Source: Flavobacteriaceae bacterium (lineage in GTDB: Bacteria > Bacteroidota > Bacteroidia > Flavobacteriales > Flavobacteriaceae). From it: a DNA stretch of 64,000 bases. The position numbers and the translations under genes were made by a program. The stretch covers positions 186,001-250,000 of the forward strand of contig JAQWJJ010000016.1 of the NCBI GenBank assembly GCA_029248405.1. The letters run 5' to 3'. The notes beneath the pieces were generated by a model, which saw nothing but the letters and a program-made list of their open reading frames with translations, was not told where the DNA came from and searched no databases. How positions within the stretch are numbered: the stretch's first letter is position 1; the number at the start of each line of letters is the position of its first letter. Of the stretch, positions 16,827 to 25,714 are shown in pieces.

Positions 16827-17024
16827 TTAGTCGTGGATGACACGCACTTGCGCAGCAACCATTCCTTTTCTGCCTTCTTCTTCTACATACTCCACTTTGT
16901 CACCTTCATTAAGGGCTTCCCCATTAAGACCGGTTACATGTACGAAAATGTCTTTTCCGGTATCATCGCAAGTGATGAATCCGTAACCTTTTGATTCGTT
17001 GAAAAACTTAACTGTTCCTTCCAT
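16827..17024 (-). CDS. Cold-shock / CspA-family RNA-binding protein
   Basis: 65-residue single OB-fold cold-shock domain that binds single-stranded RNA and DNA and melts mRNA structure. RNP1 is KGYGFIT and RNP2 is DIFVHV, with the usual aromatic residues (VKFFNESKGYGF). It covers only the domain, as in CspA. It has its own promoter (TACCTTTG at 17056-17063) with a leader of roughly 25-30 nt, and its own terminator, so it is transcribed alone. Confidence 0.96.
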   Translation of the reverse strand: MEGTVKFFNESKGYGFITCDDTGKDIFVHVTGLNGEALNEGDKVEYVEEEGRKGMVAAQVRVIHD

Positions 17025-17055
17025 TGTAATAAAATAAAAATAAATTAATAATGCG

Positions 17056-17063
17056 CAAAGGTA
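17056..17063 (-). promoter_or_regulatory. -7 element of the cold-shock gene promoter
   Basis: TACCTTTG on the minus strand, an exact TAnnTTTG match, 31 nt before the ATG. No clear -33 TTG was found at the usual distance. Confidence 0.55.
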
Positions 17064-17118
17064 GTCTATTTAACGTGCGCGTGGTGTTTTTGATTAAAAA
17101 TTTTTGAAAATCAGCGAA

Positions 17119-17364
17119 TTAAGACGTAGAATCGCCCTTAAAAGCCTTCATTTTTTTCATGTTTTCGTTGGTTAACATATAGTCCTTGACGTCTTTATGG
17201 CGCCATCTGTGGAAAATAAATGCAGGCATCCAAACGAAGAAAAGTCCGAGTACGGCGCTGCCCAAAAACTGAGCCGCATGGTCTTGATTGGTGCACTGAC
17301 AATAGAATCCTAAACCAAAAAGGATCATGATGACAGCAAAAACGACATATAAAAAATACTTCAT
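17119..17364 (-). CDS. Small two-helix membrane protein overlapping the ClC gene
   Basis: 81 residues, not recognised as a named family. Two hydrophobic stretches are seen (about residues 2-22, FLYVVFAVIMILFGLGFY, and 33-51, FLGSAVLGLFFVWMPAFIF), with a positively charged loop HRWRHKDVKDY and a Lys-rich C-terminus (ENMKKMKAFKGD), so the tail is probably cytoplasmic. Its ATG overlaps the stop of the ClC channel gene by 4 nt (ATGA), implying translational coupling. A role linked to the channel is inferred from that coupling only. Confidence 0.7.
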   Translation of the reverse strand: MKYFLYVVFAVIMILFGLGFYCQCTNQDHAAQFLGSAVLGLFFVWMPAFIFHRWRHKDVKDYMLTNENMKKMKAFKGDSTS

Positions 17365-19160
17365 GAGTTTGCAGAAAATTTGATGAGTTGACGTCTATAG
17401 ACGGTCAATAATTTTGACTTGGAAACAAAACCATAGTACTTGCCTTGAGAAATCACAGGGAGGTTCCAGGCACCAGTATCTTGAAATTTTTGCATGACTT
17501 GGGTCATTCGGTCTTGCTCCAAATCTACAATACTCAATGGATTTATCATCAAATCACGAGCGGTAATGTCTTTGTAGAGTTCTGTTTGGAACATGACTGG
17601 TCTTAGATCGTCAAGAGAAATCACCCCTTCGAGAACGCCCGATTGTGGATGTATTACCGGAAATATATTGCGATTTGAACTCACCACTGCGTCGTTGACA
17701 ATACTGCCTAAAGTCATTTCTGGGTGAAGGCAAATGAAATTTTGCTCGATCACAGTTTTGATTTCCATTAGGGTCAATACCGCGTGGTCTTTGTCGTGGG
17801 TGATGAGCTCTCCTTTGCGCCCCAACTCCATGGTATACACCGAATGGGGGTGGACATACTTGGTTAAAGTATAAGCGATGGCTGCAGTCAGCATCAAGGG
17901 AATAAATAAGGCATAACCACCAGTGAGTTCCGCGATCAAAAAGATGGCCGTTAGTGGCGCATGCAACACACCAGCCATAAGACCAGCCATGCCCACCAGG
18001 GTGAAATTGCTTTCTGAAATTTGTGCCGCACTGAAGCCTACTGTCTTCAAGATTAGTGCAACAGTGTAGCCCATAATGCTCCCCATAAAAAGTGTTGGGG
18101 CAAAAATACCACCAACCCCTCCAGCGCCAAATGTCACAGCACTGGCCACTACCTTGAAAAAGACCAGTCCGATCAATAGCCCTATAGCCATGTAAATATT
18201 GCTCGAGTCTACCTGGAAAATATTGGTCTCTAATGCTAAGGCGGCATTGCCTTGGACCAAAGTATTGATCACCTCAAATCCTTCACCATAAAGTGGTGGA
18301 ATACAATAAACCAACCCGCCGATACCTAGGCCTCCAATGAATAATCGGTGTATTGGTGAGGAGATGCGGGCAAATTGTCTTTGGATCCATTCGTAAGCAT
18401 TGGTGAAATAAATGGAGACTAGACCTGAAACAATAGCCAGAATGATATAAAAAGGAATGTGTGATAATTCAAACGCATCGACCACTTGAAAGGGCAATAA
18501 TATTTCATTGCCAAAAAAGAAGTAAGAAGTGATGACGGCGGCAACCGAGGCCAACAGCAAAGGAACCAGCGAGACAAGTGTGAGGTCGAGACTAAAAACT
18601 TCGACGGCAAAAATAATTGCAGCAATAGGGGCTTTAAAAATAGACGACATGGCCCCGGCAGCGGCACAGCCAATAAGCAATGTTCTGGTTGCGGGATTCA
18701 AGTGCAGCAGACGCGCCAAGTTAGAACTGATTGCTGCTCCTGTTGCCACCGTAGGGCCTTCTAGCCCAACTGAACCCCCAAAACCTACAGTGATCGGGGC
18801 GGCAATCAGACTGCCGAACATTTGAAAGCGTTTGATGACGCCTTTTTTCTTTGCAATAGCATATAAGGTTGACGGAATGCCATGACTGACCTTATGGCGC
18901 AAGACATAGGTGATATACACATAGACCAGGCCCAGTCCTATGAGTGGAAAAATAAAGTAAAAGGCGCTTTGGTACTCTCTAATGAGTTGGCCTTCTAAAA
19001 CATCTTTGATCAGGTAGGTTAAATTTTTGATCAACACGGCACCCAGTCCAGAAATAAGTCCGACAAGTGCACTTAAAATAATGATGAACTGTTTTTGTGG
19101 CACATGCTTCATGCGCCAAATCAAAATCCGGGTCAGGAGGTTTTTTTTATGCGACTCCAT
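17361..19160 (-). CDS. ClC-family chloride channel/antiporter with two CBS domains
   Basis: 599-residue inner-membrane protein that moves chloride or another anion, possibly in exchange for protons. Membrane core at about residues 20-440; CBS pair at about 460-590 (ITARDLMINPLSIVDLEQDR). Filter motifs: GSVGLEGPT contains the gating Glu, and GAGGVGGIFAPTLF matches the GxFxP region. The first filter motif, GSGIP in E. coli ClcA, reads SHGIP here, so the chloride-coordinating Ser position is His; anion preference may differ. The gene lies 30 nt after aspS and overlaps the small membrane protein downstream. Confidence 0.92.
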   Translation of the reverse strand: MESHKKNLLTRILIWRMKHVPQKQFIIILSALVGLISGLGAVLIKNLTYLIKDVLEGQLIREYQSAFYFIFPLIGLGLVYVYITYVLRHKVSHGIPSTLYAIAKKKGVIKRFQMFGSLIAAPITVGFGGSVGLEGPTVATGAAISSNLARLLHLNPATRTLLIGCAAAGAMSSIFKAPIAAIIFAVEVFSLDLTLVSLVPLLLASVAAVITSYFFFGNEILLPFQVVDAFELSHIPFYIILAIVSGLVSIYFTNAYEWIQRQFARISSPIHRLFIGGLGIGGLVYCIPPLYGEGFEVINTLVQGNAALALETNIFQVDSSNIYMAIGLLIGLVFFKVVASAVTFGAGGVGGIFAPTLFMGSIMGYTVALILKTVGFSAAQISESNFTLVGMAGLMAGVLHAPLTAIFLIAELTGGYALFIPLMLTAAIAYTLTKYVHPHSVYTMELGRKGELITHDKDHAVLTLMEIKTVIEQNFICLHPEMTLGSIVNDAVVSSNRNIFPVIHPQSGVLEGVISLDDLRPVMFQTELYKDITARDLMINPLSIVDLEQDRMTQVMQKFQDTGAWNLPVISQGKYYGFVSKSKLLTVYRRQLIKFSANS

Positions 19161-19190
19161 ATGCGATGGACGCCTTAATAAAGGCCAGCA

Positions 19191-20945
19191 TTATGGTTTA
19201 AGGTCGAGCCGCAAATTAAGCTCGCTCAACTGATCATTATCAATTGGCGCGGGCGCATCAATCATGACGTCACGCCCTGCGTTGTTTTTTGGGAACGCAA
19301 TAAAATCACGAATGGTTTCTTGGCCGCCCAATATGGCGACTAAACGGTCTAATCCAAAAGCAATTCCTCCATGGGGAGGAGCCCCAAATTGGAAGGCCTC
19401 CATGAGAAACCCGAATTGTGCTTGAGCTTCCTCTGGGGTAAATCCTAAGTAATCAAACATCTTGCTTTGCGTCCCCTTGTCATGGATTCTGATAGAGCCA
19501 CCACCAATTTCATTTCCGTTAAGTACAAGGTCATAGGCGTTGGCTTTCACTGCTCCTGGATCAGTTTCCAATAGGGCAAGTTGGCCTGGTTTAGGCGCTG
19601 TAAAAGGATGATGCATGGCATGATAGCGCTGACTGTCTTCATCCCATTCTAAAAGCGGGAAATCTACCACCCACAGTGGTGCAAATTCATTGGCATGTCT
19701 CAGCCCAAGTCGCTCTGCAAGTTCCATGCGTAAGGCGCTGAGTTGTGCCCGCACCTTGTCGGTTTGGCCCGACAACACACAGATCAAATCACCGGTCTTG
19801 GCCTGAGTCAATTCGGCCCAAGAACTCAAGTCTTCTTGGTCAAAAAACTTATCTACAGAAGATTTAAAACTGCCATCTTCTTGGCAACGGCAATAAACCA
19901 TGCCCATTGCTCCGACCTGAGGTCTTTTGACCCAATCTATGAGTTGGTCAATTTCTTTTCTTGAAAAGGCGTTGCCGCCAGGCACAGCAATCCCAACAAT
20001 AAGCTCTGCTTGATCAAACACACCGAAATTCCTGTGCTGCGCCCGTGAATTTAACGTGGCGAATTCCATCCCAAAACGGATGTCTGGCTTGTCGTTGCCA
20101 TAGCGTTCCATGGCTTCATCATAGGTCATGCGCGGGAATTCAGCGACGTCTAAGCCGCGAATTTCTTTTAAGAGGTGTCGGGTGAGGCCCTCAAAAGTTT
20201 GCAGGATATCTTCTTGTGTCACAAAGGCCATCTCACAGTCGATTTGTGTGAATTCCGGCTGGCGATCTGCGCGAAGATCCTCATCTCGAAAACATTTGAC
20301 GATCTGAAAATATTTGTCCATGCCACCGACCATCAGCAATTGCTTAAAGGTCTGTGGAGACTGTGGTAAGGCGTAGAATTGTCCTGAATTCATACGGCTT
20401 GGAACCACAAAATCACGGGCGCCTTCTGGTGTTGATTTGATGAGGTATGGCGTTTCTACTTCTATAAAAGACTGTCCAGACAAATAATTTCTAACGGTCA
20501 TGCTGACCTTATGGCGGAATACCAGATTGTCACGCACGGGTTTGCGTCTGATGTCTAAGTAGCGGTATTTCATGCGCAGGTCTTCACCACCATCGGTTTG
20601 GTCCTCTATAGTAAAAGGCGGTGTCAGGGCGCTGTTGAGAATGGTGAGGGTCTCCACCAATATTTCGATATCACCTGTAGGGAGTTGTGGGTTTTTGGAC
20701 TCGCGTTCGATCACTTGGCCTGCGACTTGAATCACAAATTCACGTCCAAGTTTGCTTGCGGCCTCCATAGTCTGCTTCGTGCTGCGATCAGCATCGAACA
20801 TGAGCTGAGTCACCCCGTAACGGTCGCGAAGGTCGACCCAAATCATAAAACCTTTATTGCGAATTTTCTGGACCCAGCCAGAAAGGACGACGTTTTGAGC
20901 GACGTGATTCAGGCGCAAGTCGCCGTTGTTATGGGTTCTGTACAT
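19191..20945 (-). CDS. aspS: Aspartyl-tRNA synthetase
   Basis: Class II synthetase charging tRNA-Asp. 584 residues, bacterial type. N-terminal OB-fold anticodon-binding domain ([24 protein letters not shown]), motif 2 [19 protein letters not shown], the GAD insertion domain of bacterial enzymes at about 290-415, and motif 3 [15 protein letters not shown]. It has an exact -7 element TAACTTTG at 20963-20970, 17 nt before the ATG, and is probably followed by the ClC gene in one transcript (30-nt gap). Confidence 0.97.
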   Translation of the reverse strand: MYRTHNNGDLRLNHVAQNVVLSGWVQKIRNKGFMIWVDLRDRYGVTQLMFDADRSTKQTMEAASKLGREFVIQVAGQVIERESKNPQLPTGDIEILVETLTILNSALTPPFTIEDQTDGGEDLRMKYRYLDIRRKPVRDNLVFRHKVSMTVRNYLSGQSFIEVETPYLIKSTPEGARDFVVPSRMNSGQFYALPQSPQTFKQLLMVGGMDKYFQIVKCFRDEDLRADRQPEFTQIDCEMAFVTQEDILQTFEGLTRHLLKEIRGLDVAEFPRMTYDEAMERYGNDKPDIRFGMEFATLNSRAQHRNFGVFDQAELIVGIAVPGGNAFSRKEIDQLIDWVKRPQVGAMGMVYCRCQEDGSFKSSVDKFFDQEDLSSWAELTQAKTGDLICVLSGQTDKVRAQLSALRMELAERLGLRHANEFAPLWVVDFPLLEWDEDSQRYHAMHHPFTAPKPGQLALLETDPGAVKANAYDLVLNGNEIGGGSIRIHDKGTQSKMFDYLGFTPEEAQAQFGFLMEAFQFGAPPHGGIAFGLDRLVAILGGQETIRDFIAFPKNNAGRDVMIDAPAPIDNDQLSELNLRLDLKP

Positions 20946-20962
20946 AGTGATGCGGTAAGAGG

Positions 20963-20970
20963 CAAAGTTA
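20963..20970 (-). promoter_or_regulatory. -7 element of aspS promoter
   Basis: TAACTTTG on the minus strand, exact TAnnTTTG, 17 nt before the aspS ATG. Confidence 0.55.
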
Positions 20971-21001
20971 ATAAGAACCAGCCTATTGACATATTTTTTT
21001 T

Positions 21002-21038
21002 AAGGCATAAATCTGATCGACGCAGAGATTTATGCCTT
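21002..21038. repeat. Perfect 13-bp inverted repeat after the RND pump gene
   Basis: AAGGCATAAATCT and AGATTTATGCCTT pair perfectly around an 11-nt loop. On the minus strand it follows the RND pump stop by 23 nt, as a terminator would, but is followed by eight A, not a U-tract. It may be a factor-dependent 3' end or a processing hairpin. Confidence 0.6.
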
Positions 21039-21061
21039 TTGATTGAAATAAAGTGTGTGGC

Positions 21062-24000
21062 TCAAAACAACCTTTTGAGTCGGCCCTTGAATTGATGGAT
21101 CATAAAGTACAATACTGGGACAATGATCAGCGTCAAAAATGTCGCCACGAGCAAACCATAAATGACCGCCCAAGCCAGTGGTCCCCAAAAAATTACATTA
21201 TCTCCACCAAAGTAAATATTGGGATTAAAGTCCGTGAACAGAGAAAAGAAATCCATGTTAAAACCTATGGCCAAAGGAATGAGGCCGAGAACTGTTGTAA
21301 TGGCGGTGAGCAATACTGGTCGTAATCTTGCTTTTCCGGCTTTGATGATGACCTGTTGAAAATCCTTTGTTGGTATGGCGTGCACTTCCTCTAGATCATG
21401 ATCGGCCAGATAGCGATCTACCAACAATTGAGTATAATCCAGAAGAACAACACCATTATTGACCACAATCCCTGCAAGTGAAATGATGCCCACCATCGTC
21501 ATCATGATCACAAACGATGCGCCCGTAATGAGGATGCCACCAAAAACACCGATAAAACTCAGAAATATGGCCAGCATGATGATGGTTGGTTTTGAGATCG
21601 AATTGAACTGGAAAATCAACAAGAACATGATCAGGCCAAGTCCCGTAAAGAAGGCCCCCATCAAGAAATTCATTTGTTTGGTCTGTTCTTCGATTTGGCC
21701 GGTGTAATCTATAGACACGCCATCGGGCAGTTGCGTAAAATTCGCCATTTCGGCCTGTATTTGACTGACTATAGCACCAGCATCAGTGAATCCTGGGACT
21801 AAGGCAGAATACACCGTCACGACACGTTTGCCATCGCGGTGCTTGACGGCGCTGAATGACGAAGTGTTTTTGCGACTGGTCACTGCAGAAAGAGGAATTT
21901 CTTTGAGGCGGCCAGTGGCTTGATCTCTAAAGGTGATGTTTTGATCGAATAAGGCACTTTTGTCTTCTCTCTGTGCCTCGTTGAATCGGACATTAATGTC
22001 ATAATCTTCACCATCTTCTTTGTAAATCCCCGCTTTTTCGCCAAAAATGGAGCGGCGGAGTTGACGGCCCACTTGACCTGCAGCAACACCAAGAGCCCCT
22101 GCCTTTTCGCGGTCGACATATATCTCCATCGCAGGCTTCCCTTTATTGACATCGATTTTGAGTTCGTCGATACCAGCGATATTGCGCGCGTTGATGAAGT
22201 TGCGCATCAGTTCGGCGGTTTGGATCAGTTGGTCGTAATCATCCCCTTCTATCTCAATATTAATAGGGTATCCCGCAGGAGGACCTGTAGGGTCTTTCTC
22301 TACAGAAATGGCGACACCAGGGTATTTACCTTTAAGCCGCTCTTGAATGCGTTTGCGCAGCATCTCAGTATCTTGGCCTTTTCGGTATTTGAACTCGCGC
22401 ATGGTTGCGGTGATTTTTCCTCGATGAGGCATTTCTGCAGCACTTCCACCATCGGTTTGGGGATTGCCTGCGCCTTCACCCACTTGCGACACAGCCGCTT
22501 CTACCAAAAAGTTAGTGCCTTGATCGTAGAAACTTGGATCATTGAGTAGGTCATAAACTTGACGCTCTATGGCGAGTGTCATCGTGTTGGTTTTCTCTAT
22601 ATCAGTTCCTTGTGGATATTCTATATAGATGACAATCTGATTTGGTGTGTTGTCTGGAAAAAATTCTACACTGGTGCGTTGGCTGCCAACAGAGGCGCCA
22701 AAAAGCCCAAAGACCACAAACAGCAACACTAGGGTAGTGCTGAAAAATATTAGAGGCTTCCAACCAGATAGCGCGAAGCCCAGGAGTCCTTTGTAGCGTT
22801 CCTCTAACCAAGGAAGGGCTTTTCTTTGGAAGGTATTGGCCCATTGCTTGATCACGTATTTATAGGCCCAAAGCAATGCCAAAACAAACAGTAAAAGGGT
22901 CCCTAATCCCCTCATCGAGCCGCCAAATAAAAGTATCAAAAGCCCGATGCTGCCCAAAATGATGGTCAACCGGATCAGTCGCTGACGAGAAATGATGCGG
23001 TTGTCAATTTCCATAAACTGAGAAACAAGCATCGAATTCATGAAGATCGCCACGAATAAAGAAGAGCCCAGGACCACCGATAATGTGATGGGAAAAAATA
23101 TCATGAATTCACCCATCACCCCGGGCCATAAGCCTAGTGGAATAAATGCCGCCACCGTGGTGAGGGTCGAAATAATGATGGGATAGGCGATTTCTCCAAT
23201 GCCCTTTTTGGCAGCTTGAACGCGACTGAGGCCTTCTTCCTCCATAAGGCGGTACACATTTTCGACCACAACGATGCCATTGTCCACAAGCATCCCAAGC
23301 CCCATGATCAGACCAAATAAGATCATGGTATTCATGGTGTAGCCCAGTAATTGCAGGATCATAAAGCTCATGAACATGGACATAGGAATGGCAAAACCAA
23401 CGAATAGCGCATTGCGAAAACCTAAGAAAAAGGTCAGTACGGTCACGACCAAGATCACACCAAAAATGATATTATTGACCAGGTCATCGACCTGATTGAT
23501 GGTTTTTGCAGATTGATCGTTGGCGATGCTTATTTCCAAATCCTGGGGAAACACGTTGGCTTGGGCCTCTTTAATGATGGCTTCAACTTTGCGCGCGGCT
23601 TCGACCATATTTTTGCCAGAACGTTTTTTGACGTCAAGCATGACCACGTTAGCGCCAAATTCACGAGCGAATGTCGTGGTTTCTTTTTCTTTGAAATTAA
23701 TGGCGGCAATGTCTTTAAGATAAACCGTTCCGCCCTGGGTCTTGACCACAAAATCATCGAGTTGATCGGGTTGACTGATCTCACCAATGATGCGCAGGGT
23801 GCGGCGCTGTCCACTAGAAATCATATTGCCCGCAGACACTGTCATATTGCCATTGCGGATGGCATTCAGGATGTCATCGAAGCTGACCTTGGCGGCCATC
23901 ATCCTGTAGATGTCTACAGCGATTTCTATCTCGAGATCTTGCGCTCCTCGGATGTCTGCTTTTTTGATTTCTGGCAAATCTTCTATGGCATTTTCGAGGT

Positions 24001-24535
24001 ACTCGGTAAATTGTTTGAGCTTTTGTGTTGGATAATCTCCTTTGATGTTGATGTTGCTGATGGGTGCTTCTTCCGAAAAATTGAGATCAAAGACATTGGG
24101 CTCTACCTTTGCACCATTAAACGTGGGCCAGTCTTCACTACTTTTTTCGCTGTCGACCTCATCTTTTACCCTTTGCTTGGCGGCTTCGACGGCGATCGAC
24201 TCATCAAATTCAATCGTGATGATCCCGTAATCTTCTTGAGAGGTAGAAATGATTTCAACCACATTACTTAAGTTTTTCATGCGGTCCTCCAGAGGGTCCA
24301 CAATGAGCCGTTCTATATCCTCCGCAGTATTCCCTGGATAAGGGGTGCTGATGTATATCTTGGTCTCCTTAATTTCGGGAAATGTCTCACGAGGCATGTT
24401 GTAATAAGCCTTGCCGCCCAAGAGCAAAATCATCCCTATCAGCACATAAATAATGGTCTTGTGGTCTATGGCCCATGAGGCCAAGCCAAACTCCTTATTG
24501 AGGTCTTTTTTGCCTTTTTTGTTTCCTTTACTCAT
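21062..24535 (-). CDS. RND efflux permease, AcrB/MexB-like (HAE1-type)
   Basis: Proton-driven inner-membrane pump of a tripartite exporter. 1157 residues, slightly longer than AcrB because of an extra N-terminal cytoplasmic stretch (MSKGNKKGKKDLNKEFG) and a central hydrophobic insert (about 510-550). Seen: the first helix, then the porter domain with STPYPGNTAEDIERLIVDPLED; TM4 GLGMLVDNGIVVVENV with the proton-relay acidic residue; a second half starting near residue 590; and VGIISLAGIVVNNGVVLLDY in the C-terminal helices. It overlaps the membrane-fusion gene by 8 nt. It is last in the order tetR, outer-membrane factor, fusion protein, pump. Substrate is not predictable. Confidence 0.94.
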   Translation of the reverse strand: MSKGNKKGKKDLNKEFGLASWAIDHKTIIYVLIGMILLLGGKAYYNMPRETFPEIKETKIYISTPYPGNTAEDIERLIVDPLEDRMKNLSNVVEIISTSQEDYGIITIEFDESIAVEAAKQRVKDEVDSEKSSEDWPTFNGAKVEPNVFDLNFSEEAPISNINIKGDYPTQKLKQFTEYLENAIEDLPEIKKADIRGAQDLEIEIAVDIYRMMAAKVSFDDILNAIRNGNMTVSAGNMISSGQRRTLRIIGEISQPDQLDDFVVKTQGGTVYLKDIAAINFKEKETTTFAREFGANVVMLDVKKRSGKNMVEAARKVEAIIKEAQANVFPQDLEISIANDQSAKTINQVDDLVNNIIFGVILVVTVLTFFLGFRNALFVGFAIPMSMFMSFMILQLLGYTMNTMILFGLIMGLGMLVDNGIVVVENVYRLMEEEGLSRVQAAKKGIGEIAYPIIISTLTTVAAFIPLGLWPGVMGEFMIFFPITLSVVLGSSLFVAIFMNSMLVSQFMEIDNRIISRQRLIRLTIILGSIGLLILLFGGSMRGLGTLLLFVLALLWAYKYVIKQWANTFQRKALPWLEERYKGLLGFALSGWKPLIFFSTTLVLLFVVFGLFGASVGSQRTSVEFFPDNTPNQIVIYIEYPQGTDIEKTNTMTLAIERQVYDLLNDPSFYDQGTNFLVEAAVSQVGEGAGNPQTDGGSAAEMPHRGKITATMREFKYRKGQDTEMLRKRIQERLKGKYPGVAISVEKDPTGPPAGYPINIEIEGDDYDQLIQTAELMRNFINARNIAGIDELKIDVNKGKPAMEIYVDREKAGALGVAAGQVGRQLRRSIFGEKAGIYKEDGEDYDINVRFNEAQREDKSALFDQNITFRDQATGRLKEIPLSAVTSRKNTSSFSAVKHRDGKRVVTVYSALVPGFTDAGAIVSQIQAEMANFTQLPDGVSIDYTGQIEEQTKQMNFLMGAFFTGLGLIMFLLIFQFNSISKPTIIMLAIFLSFIGVFGGILITGASFVIMMTMVGIISLAGIVVNNGVVLLDYTQLLVDRYLADHDLEEVHAIPTKDFQQVIIKAGKARLRPVLLTAITTVLGLIPLAIGFNMDFFSLFTDFNPNIYFGGDNVIFWGPLAWAVIYGLLVATFLTLIIVPVLYFMIHQFKGRLKRLF

Positions 24536-25706
24536 GCCCTTCAGTGCTTAAAATAGTTACGGCTTGTTGGTCCTTGACGCTTCGCGCACCTTCTTCGATG
24601 ATGAGGTCTCCAGAGCTGATTCCTGTCAGGATTTCGACATTGTCGCCTTGGGTTTTGCCTGTGGTCACGATATGACGCTCGGCAATAGTCAGGGCGCGTT
24701 CCTCATCCATTTTTGCGACATAAACATATTGTTGCCCTTGGGCGTTTTCAGACAAAATGCCTTGAGGAATCAACAGGGCCTCTGGATTCGAATAATCATT
24801 GATTTTGACTTTTCCCGTAAGGTTGGGTTTGATCTGTTGGTCTGCGTTAGGCAGATCGATTTCTATTTTAAAGGTGCGGTTATCAGGATTAATAAAACGG
24901 CTCACTTCACGCACAGAGGTCTCATACTCATTGCCCAGAACAGGAAAGTATATCGAGACTTTTTTGCCTTTCGTGACCTCCTTGATATAACTTTCAGGAA
25001 CTTCGGCCTGAAGATACATATGATCGAGATTCACCAGTCTAAAAACGCCACTCATTCCTGCCGATACCACGGTTCCTGCTTCGGCAAAAACGGCGTCAAT
25101 TGTTCCCGAAAATGGCGCTCTAATTTGGGTTTTTGCCAGCTGTGCTTCGACCTGGGCCACGAGGTTGGTCTGTGATTCATACTGGGCCTTGGCTTGTAAA
25201 AACTGCATTTCAGATCCTATTTTTTCCGCCCATAAGCGCTTTTGACGGTCAAAGGTGGTTTGCGCTAAACGCTCTTGTACCTTGAGTTGTGCCAGCTGTT
25301 GCCCTAAACCGTTGTCGTCGATTGTTGCCAAGAGGTCGCCTTGACGCACGGACGCCCCCACACCCACATGTAGGGTTTTGAGTAATCCAGGGAATTCAGG
25401 ATAAAGCACGACATTTTGCTTGGTGGCAACATCGCCTTGTACCTCGAGAAAATGGTCAAAATTTTGTGGCACAACTTCAAAAGCCGTCACTAAAGAGAAC
25501 TTTTCGTTATTGTCGACCAGGCGAATCGCATCATCGACCTCTTTGAGTGTTTCATTGATGGCATGCTGTTGCTGGACAACCTCTGCTCTTTTGGCGCGAA
25601 GTGCTTCTAGATTTTTTTCAGCCTTGAGGTCCTGTATAGACTTTTCTTTTTCGGCACAGGCCGAGAACAGAATGAAAAACGAAAGGATGTAGGTGATGCG
25701 TGTCAT
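24528..25706 (-). CDS. RND efflux periplasmic adaptor (membrane fusion protein, HlyD family), lipoprotein
   Basis: 392 residues. The signal peptide MTRITYILSFFILFSAC ends in a lipobox Cys, so it is anchored in the inner membrane. It has a coiled-coil hairpin at about 25-65 and 130-180, lipoyl-like half-motifs (LHVGVGASVRQGDLLATIDDNG and QIRAPFSGTIDAVFAEAGTVVSAG), and beta-barrel and membrane-proximal domains to the C-terminus. It bridges the RND pump and the TolC-type channel. It begins 8 nt after the outer-membrane factor stop and overlaps the pump gene start. Confidence 0.93.
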   Translation of the reverse strand: MTRITYILSFFILFSACAEKEKSIQDLKAEKNLEALRAKRAEVVQQQHAINETLKEVDDAIRLVDNNEKFSLVTAFEVVPQNFDHFLEVQGDVATKQNVVLYPEFPGLLKTLHVGVGASVRQGDLLATIDDNGLGQQLAQLKVQERLAQTTFDRQKRLWAEKIGSEMQFLQAKAQYESQTNLVAQVEAQLAKTQIRAPFSGTIDAVFAEAGTVVSAGMSGVFRLVNLDHMYLQAEVPESYIKEVTKGKKVSIYFPVLGNEYETSVREVSRFINPDNRTFKIEIDLPNADQQIKPNLTGKVKINDYSNPEALLIPQGILSENAQGQQYVYVAKMDEERALTIAERHIVTTGKTQGDNVEILTGISSGDLIIEEGARSVKDQQAVTILSTEGHE

Positions 25707-25714
25707 GGACAGAA

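Noticed and set aside
23513-24271. 252-codon plus-strand frame opposite the RND pump gene
   Set aside because: Mirror frame of a conserved gene with no recognisable domain. The same holds for the 203-codon frame at 24564-25175 opposite the adaptor gene.
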